The notes under the pieces were generated by a model, which ran no database searches, was not told the DNA's origin, and was given only the letters and a program-made list of their open reading frames with translations. This document shows, piece after piece, positions 44,808-53,300 of a stretch of 57,245 nt of DNA. Made by a program: the position numbers and the translations under genes. Every line of letters starts with the position of its first letter. Within the stretch, counting starts at the first letter, position 1. The stretch is from the NCBI GenBank assembly GCA_035268685.1, contig DATFKK010000163.1:1-57245 (forward strand), written 5' to 3'. The DNA comes from Candidatus Krumholzibacteriia bacterium (lineage in GTDB: Bacteria > Krumholzibacteriota > Krumholzibacteriia > JAJRXK01).

Positions 44808-45665
44808 ATGTACGAAGTCGAGCGGAGCCCTGACCGCCGTCAGGACCAGGCTCTCCAGCACTACTTGAAGGTCATCGGACGCTACCCGCTCCTCACGAAG
44901 GAGCAGGAGTTCGATCTGGCCCGTCGGATCCGCAGCGGAGACGACCGTGCGCTCGAGAAGCTGGTGTACAGTAATCTCAGGTTCGTGGTCAGTGTGGCCA
45001 AGCGCTACGTCGGACACGGACTCAGCTTCCTCGATCTGATCGCCGAGGGGAACGTGGGCCTCATCACGGCGGCCCACCGCTTCGACGAGCGCCGCAACTT
45101 CCGTTTCATCAGCTACGCCGTCTGGTGGATCCGTCAGGCCATCCAGAAGGCCCTGGCCGAGCAGACGCACACCGTGCGGTTGCCGATCAACCGGGCCCAG
45201 CAGGCGCAGAAGCTGCGCAAGATCAACAACCGCCTCGAGCAGACCCGCGGCGGTTCGGTGCACGAGGAAGAGCTGGCCAAGGAACTCGAGATCACCGTTG
45301 GCAAGCTGAACGAGATCAACGCCGTGTTGCGGCCGTTGCTGTCGTTGGACGAGAGCGTCCACGACGACGACAGCCAGCCGCTGCAGGAGATCCTGGCCGA
45401 TCCCGAGGACACCACACCCGAGGACGATTTCGTCCAGGACGAGCTCCATGGTCAGCTCATGGCAGCCATGGACAAGCTCACCGATCGCGAGAAGGACATC
45501 GTCACCCGCTACTACGGCCTGGGCGACGAAGAGAGCACCTCGCTCGAAGCCATCGGTGAGGACATCAACCTGAGTCGTGAGCGCGTGCGCCAGATCCGCA
45601 ACGACGCCCTGCGCAAGATGCGGCACGCCGTGGCGGGCGCGGGTCTCGGCGACTATCTGGCCTGA
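44808..45665 (+). CDS. rpoD: Sigma-70 family RNA polymerase sigma factor, short primary type
   Basis: A 285-residue sigma factor. Region 1.2 begins at ALQHYLKVIGRYPLLT; region 2 has NLRFVVSVAKRYVGHGLSFLDLI and FRFISYAVWWIRQAI; region 3 follows; region 4 has REKDIVTRYYGLG and LSRERVRQIRNDALRKMR. It lacks region 1.1 and the long non-conserved insert, as primary sigma factors of Bacteroidota do. It may be the housekeeping factor or a RpoS-like group 2 member. The start has GGAGG 8 nt upstream. Confidence 0.9.
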   Translation: MYEVERSPDRRQDQALQHYLKVIGRYPLLTKEQEFDLARRIRSGDDRALEKLVYSNLRFVVSVAKRYVGHGLSFLDLIAEGNVGLITAAHRFDERRNFRFISYAVWWIRQAIQKALAEQTHTVRLPINRAQQAQKLRKINNRLEQTRGGSVHEEELAKELEITVGKLNEINAVLRPLLSLDESVHDDDSQPLQEILADPEDTTPEDDFVQDELHGQLMAAMDKLTDREKDIVTRYYGLGDEESTSLEAIGEDINLSRERVRQIRNDALRKMRHAVAGAGLGDYLA

Positions 45666-45687
45666 TGGCGACCGAAGACGGCGCGAG

Positions 45688-45716
45688 TTGACAAAACGGG
45701 GGCTCAGAACTAGAAG
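45688..45716 (+). promoter_or_regulatory. Promoter of tRNA-Val
   Basis: TTGACA (45688-45693), exactly 17 nt, then TAGAAG (45711-45716), 14 nt before the mature tRNA end. A strong match. Confidence 0.75.
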
Positions 45717-45730
45717 TAGATGCCTGATGT

Positions 45731-45807
45731 GGGCGATTAGCTCAGCTGGTTAGAGTGCTTGCTTGACATGCAAGAGGTCACTGGTTCGAGTCCAGTATCG
45801 CCCACCA
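45731..45807 (+). tRNA. tRNA-Val (anticodon GAC)
   Basis: A 77-nt cloverleaf: acceptor GGGCGAT/ATCGCCC, anticodon stem CTTGC/GCAAG with loop TTGACAT, discriminator A, encoded CCA. Confidence 0.97.
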
Positions 45808-45817
45808 TCCGTTCCGA

Positions 45818-45857
45818 GCCGCCGCCGAGCCCCCGCGCCCGGCGGCGGCTTCTGTCT
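45818..45857 (+). terminator. Intrinsic terminator after tRNA-Val
   Basis: GCCGCCGCCG (45818-45827) pairs with CGGCGGCGGC (45840-45849) over a 12-nt loop and is followed by TTCTGTCT. Confidence 0.75.
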
Positions 45858-45956
45858 AGAGGGGGGAACCGGAGGCGCCGTTCGTAGGGCGCCCCGGCGA
45901 CCACGACCCGCCGGCCGCCGGACGTGACGGGCCGCGCGGACGACAGGAGGAAGACC

Positions 45957-47879
45957 ATGACGGACATCGCGCTCACCCTGCCCGACGGTTCGAAGAAGGA
46001 GGTCGAGAGCGGTTCCACCGTCCTCGACGCGATCAAGGCCATCGGTCCGGGACTGGCACGCGCCGCGGTGGCCGCCAGGGTCGACGGACAGTGGGAGCCC
46101 TTCGACGAACCCATCGACCACGACGCGACGCTCGAGGTGGTGACCCGCGACAGCGAAGAGGGCCTGTTCGTGCTACGTCACAGCACGGCGCACCTCATGG
46201 CCTACGCCGTCCAGGAACTCTTCCCCGACGCTCGCTTCGGCTTCGGTCCGCCGGTCGACAACGGCTTCTACTACGACATCAAGGTCGACCGCCCCTTCAC
46301 CGAGGAAGACCTCGAGCGCATCGAGACGCGCATGAAGGAGCTGGCCAAGGAGAAGCATCCGATCGTGCGGGAGAAGCTCGAGCCCACCGAGGCCACCGAG
46401 CGTTTCGGCGACCAGCCCTTCAAGGTCGAGCAGATCGACCTGTTGAAGGAGAACAACGAGCTCTTCGCCTACCACATGGGCGACTTCACCGACCTCTGCG
46501 AGGGACCGCACGTCCCGAACACCGGCGAACTGAAGGCCTTCAAGCTGCTGAGCGTGGCCGGCGCCTACTGGCGCGGCGACGAGAACCGTGAACAGTTGCA
46601 GCGGATCTACGGCACGAGCTGGTTCAGCAAGAAGGACCTCGACGAGTACCTCCACCAGCTCGAAGAGGCGAAGAAGCGCGACCACCGCAAGCTCGGCGGC
46701 GAACTCGACCTGTACGGCGTGCAGGACGAGGCGGGCGGGGGCCTGGCCTTCTACTACCCGAAGGGCAGCGCGCTGCGGAGCACGCTCGTCGACTTCTGGA
46801 AGCGCGAGCACTTGAAGGCGGGCTACCAGTTCGTCGACACGCCGCACATCTCCAAGAGCGACCTGTGGCACACCTCGGGCCACATGCAGTTCTACAAGGA
46901 GAACATGTACACCTTCGGCATCGAGGATCAGGAGTTCGTGGTCAAGCCCATGAACTGCCCGGGGCACATCCTGATCTACAAGCGCAAGCTGTGGAGCTAC
47001 CGCGAGCTCCCGGTGCGCTACGCCGAACTCGGAACGGTGTATCGCTACGAACGCAGTGGCACGCTGCACGGCATGCTGCGCGTCCGTGGCTTCACGCAGG
47101 ACGACGCCCACATCTTCTGCACGCCGGACCAGCTCGAGGCCGAGATCGTCGGCGTGCTCGAACTCATGCAGCGCATCCTCACCGCCTGCGGCTTCGAGAA
47201 GTACGAGGTCGAGCTGTCGGTACGCGACTCGCAGGACACGAGCAAGTACGCCGGGACCGACGAGGAGTGGGAGGCGGCGGAGCGTTCGCTGGTCCACGCC
47301 ATCGAGAAGATGGGCTTCCCGTACAAGCGGATGGAGGGGGAGGCGGTCTTCTACGGTCCGAAGATCGACGTCAAGCTGGTCGACGCGATCGGTCGCCGCT
47401 GGCAGTGCAGCACCACGCAGTTCGACTTCAACCTGCCCCGCCGCTTCGGCGTGGAGTACGTCGACGCCGACGGCGAGCGGAAGAACTGCTTCATGGTGCA
47501 CCGGGCGATCTACGGCTCGCTCGAGCGCTTCATCGGGATGCTCACCGAGCACTACGCCGGTGCCTTCCCGCTGTGGCTGGCCCCGGTGCAGGCCACGGTG
47601 CTGCCGGTGAGCGAGCACCAGGCGGAGTACGCGAAGGCGGTCGGCTCGCAGCTCCGCCAGGCGGGCCTGCGGACCGAGGTCGACGCTCGCGACGAGAAGA
47701 TCGGCCGCAAGATCCGCGAGGCCGAACTGGCCAAGGTGCCGGTCATGCTGGTGGTGGGCGGCCGCGAGGCCGAGAGCGGCACGGTCACCGTGCGGCGCCA
47801 CGGCGGCGAGGACCAGGGGACGATGGAGGTCGACGAGGTCGTCCGTCGACTCCTTGACGAGAACGAGCCCCTCGACTAG
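45957..47879 (+). CDS. thrS: ThrS, threonyl-tRNA synthetase
   Basis: A 640-residue class II synthetase with full architecture: TGS domain (residues 1-62), the editing domain with HSTAHLMAYAVQ (around 75-225), the catalytic core with KPMNCPGHILIY and RYERSGTLHGMLRVRGFTQD, the zinc-site Cys of NCPGH, and the anticodon-binding domain ending near VRRLLDE. It charges tRNA-Thr and edits Ser-tRNA-Thr. AGGAGG lies 6 nt before ATG 45957. It is followed by infC-rpmI-rplT, a conserved order. No T-box was seen upstream. Confidence 0.98.
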   Translation: MTDIALTLPDGSKKEVESGSTVLDAIKAIGPGLARAAVAARVDGQWEPFDEPIDHDATLEVVTRDSEEGLFVLRHSTAHLMAYAVQELFPDARFGFGPPVDNGFYYDIKVDRPFTEEDLERIETRMKELAKEKHPIVREKLEPTEATERFGDQPFKVEQIDLLKENNELFAYHMGDFTDLCEGPHVPNTGELKAFKLLSVAGAYWRGDENREQLQRIYGTSWFSKKDLDEYLHQLEEAKKRDHRKLGGELDLYGVQDEAGGGLAFYYPKGSALRSTLVDFWKREHLKAGYQFVDTPHISKSDLWHTSGHMQFYKENMYTFGIEDQEFVVKPMNCPGHILIYKRKLWSYRELPVRYAELGTVYRYERSGTLHGMLRVRGFTQDDAHIFCTPDQLEAEIVGVLELMQRILTACGFEKYEVELSVRDSQDTSKYAGTDEEWEAAERSLVHAIEKMGFPYKRMEGEAVFYGPKIDVKLVDAIGRRWQCSTTQFDFNLPRRFGVEYVDADGERKNCFMVHRAIYGSLERFIGMLTEHYAGAFPLWLAPVQATVLPVSEHQAEYAKAVGSQLRQAGLRTEVDARDEKIGRKIREAELAKVPVMLVVGGREAESGTVTVRRHGGEDQGTMEVDEVVRRLLDENEPLD

Positions 47880-48040
47880 CTTCTACCGTCCGTGTGGCGA
47901 ATGCCGCGCGGACGGCAGACAGACGAAACAGACGAACAAGCAGAAGGCCCGCTTCTCACCGGGCGGAGCGCCGACGCGGCGCATCCTCCCCGGTCCGATC
48001 CGCGTCCGACGGCAATGGTCGTCCGGCGGCGGAGCGTGTG

Positions 48041-48072
48041 ACGAGCAGGCCCTCCCTGCTCGTTTTCTTGTT
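48041..48072 (+). terminator. Intrinsic terminator/attenuator in the infC leader
   Basis: A 9-bp stem ACGAGCAGG/CCTGCTCGT with a 5-nt loop (48041-48063), directly followed by a T-rich tail (TTTTCTTGTT). It stands 29 nt before the infC Shine-Dalgarno. Upstream in the same gap a CCGTCCG/CGGACGG stem (47886-47915) could take part in an alternative fold; downstream CCCGGT-TCCG-ACCGGG (48081-48096) sits just before the ribosome site. Confidence 0.75.
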
Positions 48073-48115
48073 CCCAGGACCCCGGTTCCGACCGGGATCG
48101 AGAGGAGAGTTCGAC

Positions 48116-48664
48116 ATCGCCAGAGGATTTCCGCGAGATTCGCGGGACCAACAGGACCGGACGCGCGTCAACGAGATGATCCGCATTCCGCAGCTGCGGG
48201 TGGTGGACGAGAACGGCGATCAGCTCGGAATCCTGGACCGCAACGAGGCCCTCGACCTCGCGCGCGAGCGCGGGCTCGACCTCGTCGAAGTGGCGCCCAA
48301 CGCCAGGCCCCCCGTGTGCCGGATCATGGATTACGGGAAGTTCCGGTACGAGGAGAGCAAGAAGGCCAAGCGCGCCAAGGCGAAGCAGCACCAGCAGAAG
48401 GTCAAGACCGTCAAGTTCCGGCCCAAGACCGAGGAACACGACTACAGCTTCAAGAAGAAGCACATCGTCGAATTCCTGCGGGCGGGCGACAAGGTCAAGA
48501 TCGAGGTGCGCTTCCGCGGTCGTGAAATGGCCCATCTCGAGTTGGGCGAGCGCATCGTCGCGCGTCTGCTCGAGGATCTCCAGGACGAGGCCATGATGGA
48601 CGGAGATCCGAAGATGGAAGGTCGGAACCTGAGCCTGATCCTGTCGCCGAAGAAGAAGGCCTAG
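48116..48664 (+). CDS. infC: InfC, translation initiation factor IF-3, with an AUC start codon
   Basis: A 182-residue IF-3 of usual length. The N-terminal domain begins RVNEMIRIPQLRVVDENGD; the domain linker is Lys-rich (EESKKAKRAKAKQHQQK); the C-terminal domain has FLRAGDKVKIEVRFRGREM. No ATG, GTG or TTG lies at the proper place. ATC 48116 lies 8 nt after AGGAG (48103-48107) in frame and gives an extension of normal size. ATG 48176 would cut the conserved RVNE segment and has no ribosome site. Rare start codons in infC are a known basis of IF-3 autoregulation. Confidence 0.93.
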   Translation: MARGFPRDSRDQQDRTRVNEMIRIPQLRVVDENGDQLGILDRNEALDLARERGLDLVEVAPNARPPVCRIMDYGKFRYEESKKAKRAKAKQHQQKVKTVKFRPKTEEHDYSFKKKHIVEFLRAGDKVKIEVRFRGREMAHLELGERIVARLLEDLQDEAMMDGDPKMEGRNLSLILSPKKKA

Positions 48665-48670
48665 ACGCCG

Positions 48671-48696
48671 GTGGCCGTTCCCATGGGGACGGCCAC
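48671..48696 (+). promoter_or_regulatory. Hairpin between infC and rpmI
   Basis: An 11-bp stem GTGGCCGTTCC/GGGACGGCCAC with one G-U pair and a CATG loop starts 6 nt after the infC stop. There is no T-tract, so it is more likely a protein-binding or processing element than a terminator. Autoregulation by L20 is known at this place in E. coli. Confidence 0.5.
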
Positions 48697-48751
48697 GGTG
48701 GGAGCTCCGGGCACGAGCCCGGGCCGAGAACCGAAGTCAGGAGTGACCAAC

Positions 48752-48949
48752 ATGCCGAAGATGAAGTCGAACCGCGCCGCCATGAAGCGATTCCGGCGCA
48801 CGGGAACGGGCAAGGTCCGGCGTCAGCAGGCCTACCACGGGCACATCTTCACGAAGAAGTCGCCCAAGCGGAAGCGGAACCTGCGCAAGACCACGTTGCT
48901 GCACCACGCCGACGAGTCGCGCGTGAAGCGTATGCTGGCCGGCAACTAG
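48752..48949 (+). CDS. rpmI: RpmI, ribosomal protein bL35
   Basis: A 65-residue basic protein: MPKMKSNRAAMKRFRRTGTG at the start and KSPKRKRNLRK in the middle, which is typical bL35. It is part of the large ribosomal subunit. ATG 48752 has AGGAG 9 nt upstream; the open frame before it is not part of the family. rplT follows after 42 nt. Confidence 0.97.
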   Translation: MPKMKSNRAAMKRFRRTGTGKVRRQQAYHGHIFTKKSPKRKRNLRKTTLLHHADESRVKRMLAGN

Positions 48950-48991
48950 TCGCCGGGTCATCGATCCTCACCACCACGGAGCAACGGAACC

Positions 48992-49357
48992 ATGTCCCGC
49001 GCCACGAACAATTCCGCCAGCCGTCAGCGCCGGAACAAGATCCTGTCGAACGCTCGCGGCTACCGCGGCGGACGCAGCAAGCTTCATCGTACGGCCGCCG
49101 TCTCGGTCGATCGTGCCCTGGCCTACGCGTACCGCGATCGGCGCCAGAAGAAGCGGAACTTCCGCCAGCTGTGGATCGCGCGTATCAACGCGGCGGCCCG
49201 GCTGCACGGACTCAGCTACAACCGCTTCATCCACGGTCTGAAGGCCGCCGACGTCGAGATCGACCGCAAGGTCCTGGCCGACATCGCCATCCACGACGAG
49301 CCGGCCTTCGCTCGCCTCGCCGAGATCGCGAAGCAGAACGTCCAGTCCGAGGCCTGA
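48992..49357 (+). CDS. rplT: RplT, ribosomal protein bL20
   Basis: A 121-residue protein with the bL20 features: [38 protein letters not shown], and [14 protein letters not shown]. It is needed early in 50S assembly and is the usual regulator of the infC-rpmI-rplT operon. After the stop a GCCGAGCACGTGCTCGGC palindrome (49364-49381) and a CGGCG/CGCCG hairpin with TTT (to about 49400) may be a weak terminator before pheS. Confidence 0.97.
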   Translation: MSRATNNSASRQRRNKILSNARGYRGGRSKLHRTAAVSVDRALAYAYRDRRQKKRNFRQLWIARINAAARLHGLSYNRFIHGLKAADVEIDRKVLADIAIHDEPAFARLAEIAKQNVQSEA

Positions 49358-49468
49358 TCCCGCGCCGAGCACGTGCTCGGCCCGGCGGCCCCGCCGTTTC
49401 CGCGCGCCTCGGCTCTCGCAAGGGGGTCGAGGCGCTCTCGTTCCGAACCGACTCCGGAGGACCGGACC

Positions 49469-50455
49469 GTGCAGCAGGAGATCGACACCCTCGTTCGCGA
49501 GGCCCGCGCTCGGATCGACGCCACCGAGGACCTCGACGAACTCGACGCGCTCCGCGTGCACTACCTCGGACGCAAGGGCGAGCTCACGCGGTTGCTCCGC
49601 GGCCTGGGTTCGATGCCCGCCGAGGACCGCCCGGCGGCGGGTCAGGCGCTGAACCGCGCCAAGGTCGAGCTGCAGGCAGCCGTCGACGCACGGCAGGAGA
49701 GCCTCCGGGGACGACGGGACGCCGCACCCTTCGCCGGTGACCTCACCCTGCCCGCGCGCGGCGCGTTGCGCGGGAGCCTGCATCCGGTCTACGAGGTCAT
49801 CGAGGAGGTCTGCGACATCTTCCACGGCCTCGGCTTCACCCGCGTCGGCGGTCCCGAGGTGGAACTCGACGCGCTGAACTTCACGGCGCTGAACTTTCCC
49901 GACGACCACCCGAGCCGGGACCTGCAGGACACCTTCTACGTGAACGAAGAAGTGGTCCTGCGCACGCAGACTTCGCCGGTGCAGATCCGGACCATGCGCG
50001 AGACCGAGCCGCCGCTGGCCGTGGTCGTCCCCGGACGCGTGTACCGGCAGGAGCAGCCCGACGCGAGCCATGCCGCCGAGTTCCACCAGATCGAGGGCCT
50101 TCTCGTCGACCACGACGTCTCGTTGGCCGATCTGAAGTCGACCGTGCACCACTTCGTGCGCACCTTCTTCGGCGAAGACAAGACCCTTCGCTTCCGTCCG
50201 CACTTCTTCCCGTTCACCGAGCCGAGCGTCGAGGTCGACCTGTGGTGGGAGAGCGAGCGCGGCGGGCGCTGGCTCGAGATCATGGGTGCCGGGATGGTGC
50301 ACCCGAACGTGTTCCGCAATGCCGACGTCGACCCCGAGCGCTGGACGGGCTTCGCTTTCGGTATGGGCGTGGAGCGCATGGTCCTCGTCCGTCACGGCAT
50401 CGACGACATCCGCCTGCTCCTCGACAACGACATCCGCCTGCTGCGGCAGTTCTGA
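49469..50455 (+). CDS. pheS: PheS, phenylalanyl-tRNA synthetase alpha subunit
   Basis: A 328-residue class II synthetase subunit: an N-terminal coiled coil with YLGRKGELTRLL, then HPVYEVIEEVCDIF, DTFYVNEEVVLRTQTSPVQI (motif 2 region), HQIEGLLVD and GFAFGMGVERMVLVRHGIDD (motif 3). It forms the alpha2-beta2 enzyme with PheT. Start GTG 49469 has CGGAGG 8 nt upstream. pheT follows 36 nt after. Confidence 0.97.
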   Translation: MQQEIDTLVREARARIDATEDLDELDALRVHYLGRKGELTRLLRGLGSMPAEDRPAAGQALNRAKVELQAAVDARQESLRGRRDAAPFAGDLTLPARGALRGSLHPVYEVIEEVCDIFHGLGFTRVGGPEVELDALNFTALNFPDDHPSRDLQDTFYVNEEVVLRTQTSPVQIRTMRETEPPLAVVVPGRVYRQEQPDASHAAEFHQIEGLLVDHDVSLADLKSTVHHFVRTFFGEDKTLRFRPHFFPFTEPSVEVDLWWESERGGRWLEIMGAGMVHPNVFRNADVDPERWTGFAFGMGVERMVLVRHGIDDIRLLLDNDIRLLRQF

Positions 50456-50491
50456 TCGGTCCGCGCGCGACGCCCACCGGAGGATCCACCC

Positions 50492-52924
50492 GTGAAACTT
50501 TCCCTGAACTGGTTGCGTGAGCTCGTCGACCTGCCCGAGGACCTCGACGAGATCTGCGAGCGCCTCACGTTGCTCGGACTCGAGGTGGAAGAGGTCGAGC
50601 ACTTCGACCTGTCCTTCCCGGACGTCGTCGTCGGGCGCGTGCTCGAAGCCGAACCGCACCCCGACGCCGACCGGCTGCGGGTGTGCCGGGTCGACGCCGG
50701 GGGGGAGACGCTGGGCATCGTCTGCGGAGCCCCGAACGTCGCTGCCGGTCAGCGCGTTCCGGTGGCGAAGGTGGGCGCCGTCCTGCCGGGCGACTTCCGG
50801 ATCAAGAAGAGCAAGATCCGCGGACAGGTCTCGCTCGGCATGATCTGCAGCGAGAAGGAACTCGGCCTGGGCCAGGCCCAGGACGGCATCATGGTGCTCG
50901 ACACCGAGGCCGCGCCGGGCACGCCCTTCGACGAGTTGTACGGCGTGCAGGACACGGTGATCGAGTTCGAGGTCACGCCGAACCGTCCCGACTGGCTCAG
51001 CCACATCGGCGTGGCGCGCGAGCTGGCGGCCTACTACGGCGGCGAGTTGCGCATCCCGGAGGTCGACGCCGACGTGCCCGTGGTCGAGGAGGACTCCGGC
51101 TGGCGGATCCGCATCGACGACGCCGAGGGCTGCTGGCGGTTCCGCGGTCGTCTGATCGACGACGTCGAGGTCGGGCCGTCGCCCTGGTGGATGCGCCGTC
51201 GCCTGCTGGCCATCGGTCAGCGACCGATCAACGCGATCGTCGACGCCAGCAACTACGTCCTGCACGAATGCGGGCATCCGAACCACTGCTTCGATCGCGA
51301 CAAGGTCCACGGCGAAACGATCGTGGTGCGGCGCGCGGCCGAGGGCGAACGCTTCACGACACTGGACGACACCGAGCGCACACTCCGCGATCACCACCTG
51401 CTCGTGGCCGACGAAGAGGGCGGCCTGGCCCTGGCCGGGATCATGGGCGGTGCCGGAAGCGAGGTCGACGAGAGCACGAAGAACCTGCTGCTCGAGGTCG
51501 CGGTCTTCGATCCGCAGACCGTGCGCCGCGGCCGCCGGGCCGAGACCCTGTCGACCGACGCCAGTTACCGCTTCGAACGCGGTGTCGACCACGATCTGGT
51601 GCCGTGGGCGAGTGCCCGTCTGGCCGGATTGATCGAGCGGGTCGCCGGCGGACGCGTGCACGAAGTGGTCGTGGAAGCGACCGGTGCCCGGCCCGATCGA
51701 ACGGAGTCGTTCCCCGTGCGGCTCTCGCAGGTCCGCCGCCTGCTCGGCGTGGACGTCGAGATGGGCGAGGTGACGCGCATCCTGCGTGGGCTCGACATCG
51801 GCGCCGACCCGGTCGACGGGGATGCACCCGCGGTGCGCGTGACGCCGCCGAGCTTCCGCCACGACCTGGTCGGCGAGGTCGACGTCGTCGAGGAGATCGG
51901 GCGCCACCACGGCTTCGACCGCCTGCCCGAGCGTGCGCGTGTGCCCATGGTCGTTCCGGCGACCCGCGGTCGCGGCGAGGTCTTCCGGCAGCGCCTGCGG
52001 CAGGCATTCGCCGCGCGCGGTTTCCACGAGATGCTCGGAAGCGCCTTCTTCCGCGACGACGATCCCGACGCCCTCGGCCTCGCCGACGACGATCGGCGAC
52101 GGGCGACGGTGGGCGTTCTCAATCCCGTCGCGCAGGACGAATCGCAGCTGCGCACCACGGCCGTCCCGGAAATGGCTCGGACCGTCGAGCGCAACCGCCG
52201 GCGCGGCTGGACCGGGCCGATCCGGCTTTTCCAGATCGCGAGGACCTACCGTGCCCGGACCGATGAGCCTCTCCCCGACGAGCGGGAGCAGCTGGTCGTG
52301 GCCTGGAGCGGTCCCGCCCGCCCGCTGCACGCCGAAGAGCCGGGCCGCGCTGTGGATCCCTTCGACGCGCTGGGCGATCTGGAGGGCGTGCTGGGGGGGC
52401 TGGGCGTGGAGATCACGCGTCGGCCGGGGGCCGACGAGCCCTACCTGCGGGAGGGATCCGCAGTGGATCTCGTGCAGGGCGAGCAGACGATGGGCCGGAT
52501 CGGAGAGGTCGCACCGGGCGTGCGCCGTGCGCTCGACGTCCAGGACACGGTGCTGCTGGCCGAACTCGACCTCGAGGCCCTCGTCACCGCCCAGGAGGGG
52601 GTCGCGCGCTACGCGCCCTTCTCCGCCTTCCCGCCGTCGCGGCGTGACCTGAGCCTGGTCGTGCCCGAGGCCGTGCCCTGGGCCGAGATCCGGGCGACCG
52701 TGGCCGAGAGCCTGGATCCCCTGCTGGAGTCCTGCGAGCTCTTCGACGTCTACCGGGGCGAGGACCTGCCCGCAGGAACCGCCGCCTACGGCGTGCGTTT
52801 GACCCTGAGGAGCCCCAAGGGCACGCTCAAGGACAAACACGTCGACAAGCAGGTCGCGCGGCTCCTCGACGCTCTCTCGGAACGGCACGGTATCCGACTC
52901 CGCTCGAGCGGCGAAGAGGCCTGA
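50492..52924 (+). CDS. pheT: PheT, phenylalanyl-tRNA synthetase beta subunit
   Basis: An 810-residue subunit with the tRNA-binding OB domain (residues 40-150, GRVLEAEPHPDADRL), the B3/B4 editing domain (about 205-400), B5 domain (about 400-475), a class II-like core and a C-terminal anticodon-binding (FDX-ACB) domain beginning near YAPFSAFPPSRRDLSLV. The start is GTG 50492 with GGAGG 10 nt before. The length is normal. Confidence 0.97.
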   Translation: MKLSLNWLRELVDLPEDLDEICERLTLLGLEVEEVEHFDLSFPDVVVGRVLEAEPHPDADRLRVCRVDAGGETLGIVCGAPNVAAGQRVPVAKVGAVLPGDFRIKKSKIRGQVSLGMICSEKELGLGQAQDGIMVLDTEAAPGTPFDELYGVQDTVIEFEVTPNRPDWLSHIGVARELAAYYGGELRIPEVDADVPVVEEDSGWRIRIDDAEGCWRFRGRLIDDVEVGPSPWWMRRRLLAIGQRPINAIVDASNYVLHECGHPNHCFDRDKVHGETIVVRRAAEGERFTTLDDTERTLRDHHLLVADEEGGLALAGIMGGAGSEVDESTKNLLLEVAVFDPQTVRRGRRAETLSTDASYRFERGVDHDLVPWASARLAGLIERVAGGRVHEVVVEATGARPDRTESFPVRLSQVRRLLGVDVEMGEVTRILRGLDIGADPVDGDAPAVRVTPPSFRHDLVGEVDVVEEIGRHHGFDRLPERARVPMVVPATRGRGEVFRQRLRQAFAARGFHEMLGSAFFRDDDPDALGLADDDRRRATVGVLNPVAQDESQLRTTAVPEMARTVERNRRRGWTGPIRLFQIARTYRARTDEPLPDEREQLVVAWSGPARPLHAEEPGRAVDPFDALGDLEGVLGGLGVEITRRPGADEPYLREGSAVDLVQGEQTMGRIGEVAPGVRRALDVQDTVLLAELDLEALVTAQEGVARYAPFSAFPPSRRDLSLVVPEAVPWAEIRATVAESLDPLLESCELFDVYRGEDLPAGTAAYGVRLTLRSPKGTLKDKHVDKQVARLLDALSERHGIRLRSSGEEA

Positions 52925-52926
52925 GC

Positions 52927-52956
52927 TTGCCCGCGACCGGCCGCACCGCATAGACT
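52927..52956 (+). promoter_or_regulatory. Putative promoter of zapB-like/zapA genes, inside an inverted repeat
   Basis: TTGCCC (52927-52932), an 18-nt spacer and TAGACT (52951-52956). The -10 box lies in the 12-nt loop of a perfect 8-bp inverted repeat CCGGCCGC/GCGGCCGG (52937-52944 and 52957-52964). The repeat may be the pheT terminator, an operator, or both. Confidence 0.5.
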
Positions 52957-52987
52957 GCGGCCGGGACCGCAATCTGGGAGTGACGAC

Positions 52988-53278
52988 ATGATCGACGGGG
53001 ATGCCTTCGAACACCTCGAGCGCCGCGTGGAGCAGGCGATCGGGCGGATCCGCGAGCTGCAGGAGGAGCGTGACCAGCTCGTGAGGCAGCGCGAGCAGCT
53101 CGAACAGCAGGTCGAGGAATTGAGTGGCACGCACACACGCCTGGTCGACGAGCTGGAGCAGGTGCGGCAGAACAGTGTGGGGCGCGAGGAATACGAAACG
53201 CGCCGGGCCGAGATCGAGCGCAGGGTCGAAGAGCTCCTGCGTCGTTTCGGCGAGCTGGACGAAGCGCCCGAACACTGA
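52988..53278 (+). CDS. Small coiled-coil protein, ZapB-like
   Basis: A 96-residue, almost wholly helical charged protein with continuous heptads from residue 7 to 88 (e.g. IRELQEERDQLVRQREQLEQ). No signal peptide or other domain. Its size, coiled coil and place directly before zapA suggest a cell-division partner such as ZapB, but coiled coils are poor evidence of homology. ATG 52988 has a GGGAG site 5 nt upstream; zapA starts 23 nt after its stop. Confidence 0.7.
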   Translation: MIDGDAFEHLERRVEQAIGRIRELQEERDQLVRQREQLEQQVEELSGTHTRLVDELEQVRQNSVGREEYETRRAEIERRVEELLRRFGELDEAPEH

Positions 53279-53300
53279 GCGCGGTCCGGGGAGGTCCCGC

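Noticed and set aside
45858-45956. T-box leader before thrS
   Set aside because: Less than 100 nt are available after the tRNA-Val terminator, and no specifier loop or T-box sequence is present.
48968-53275. Minus-strand open frame of 1435 codons
   Set aside because: It lies exactly antisense to rplT, pheS and pheT, has no family motif, and arises because high-GC coding DNA rarely has stops in the mirrored frame.
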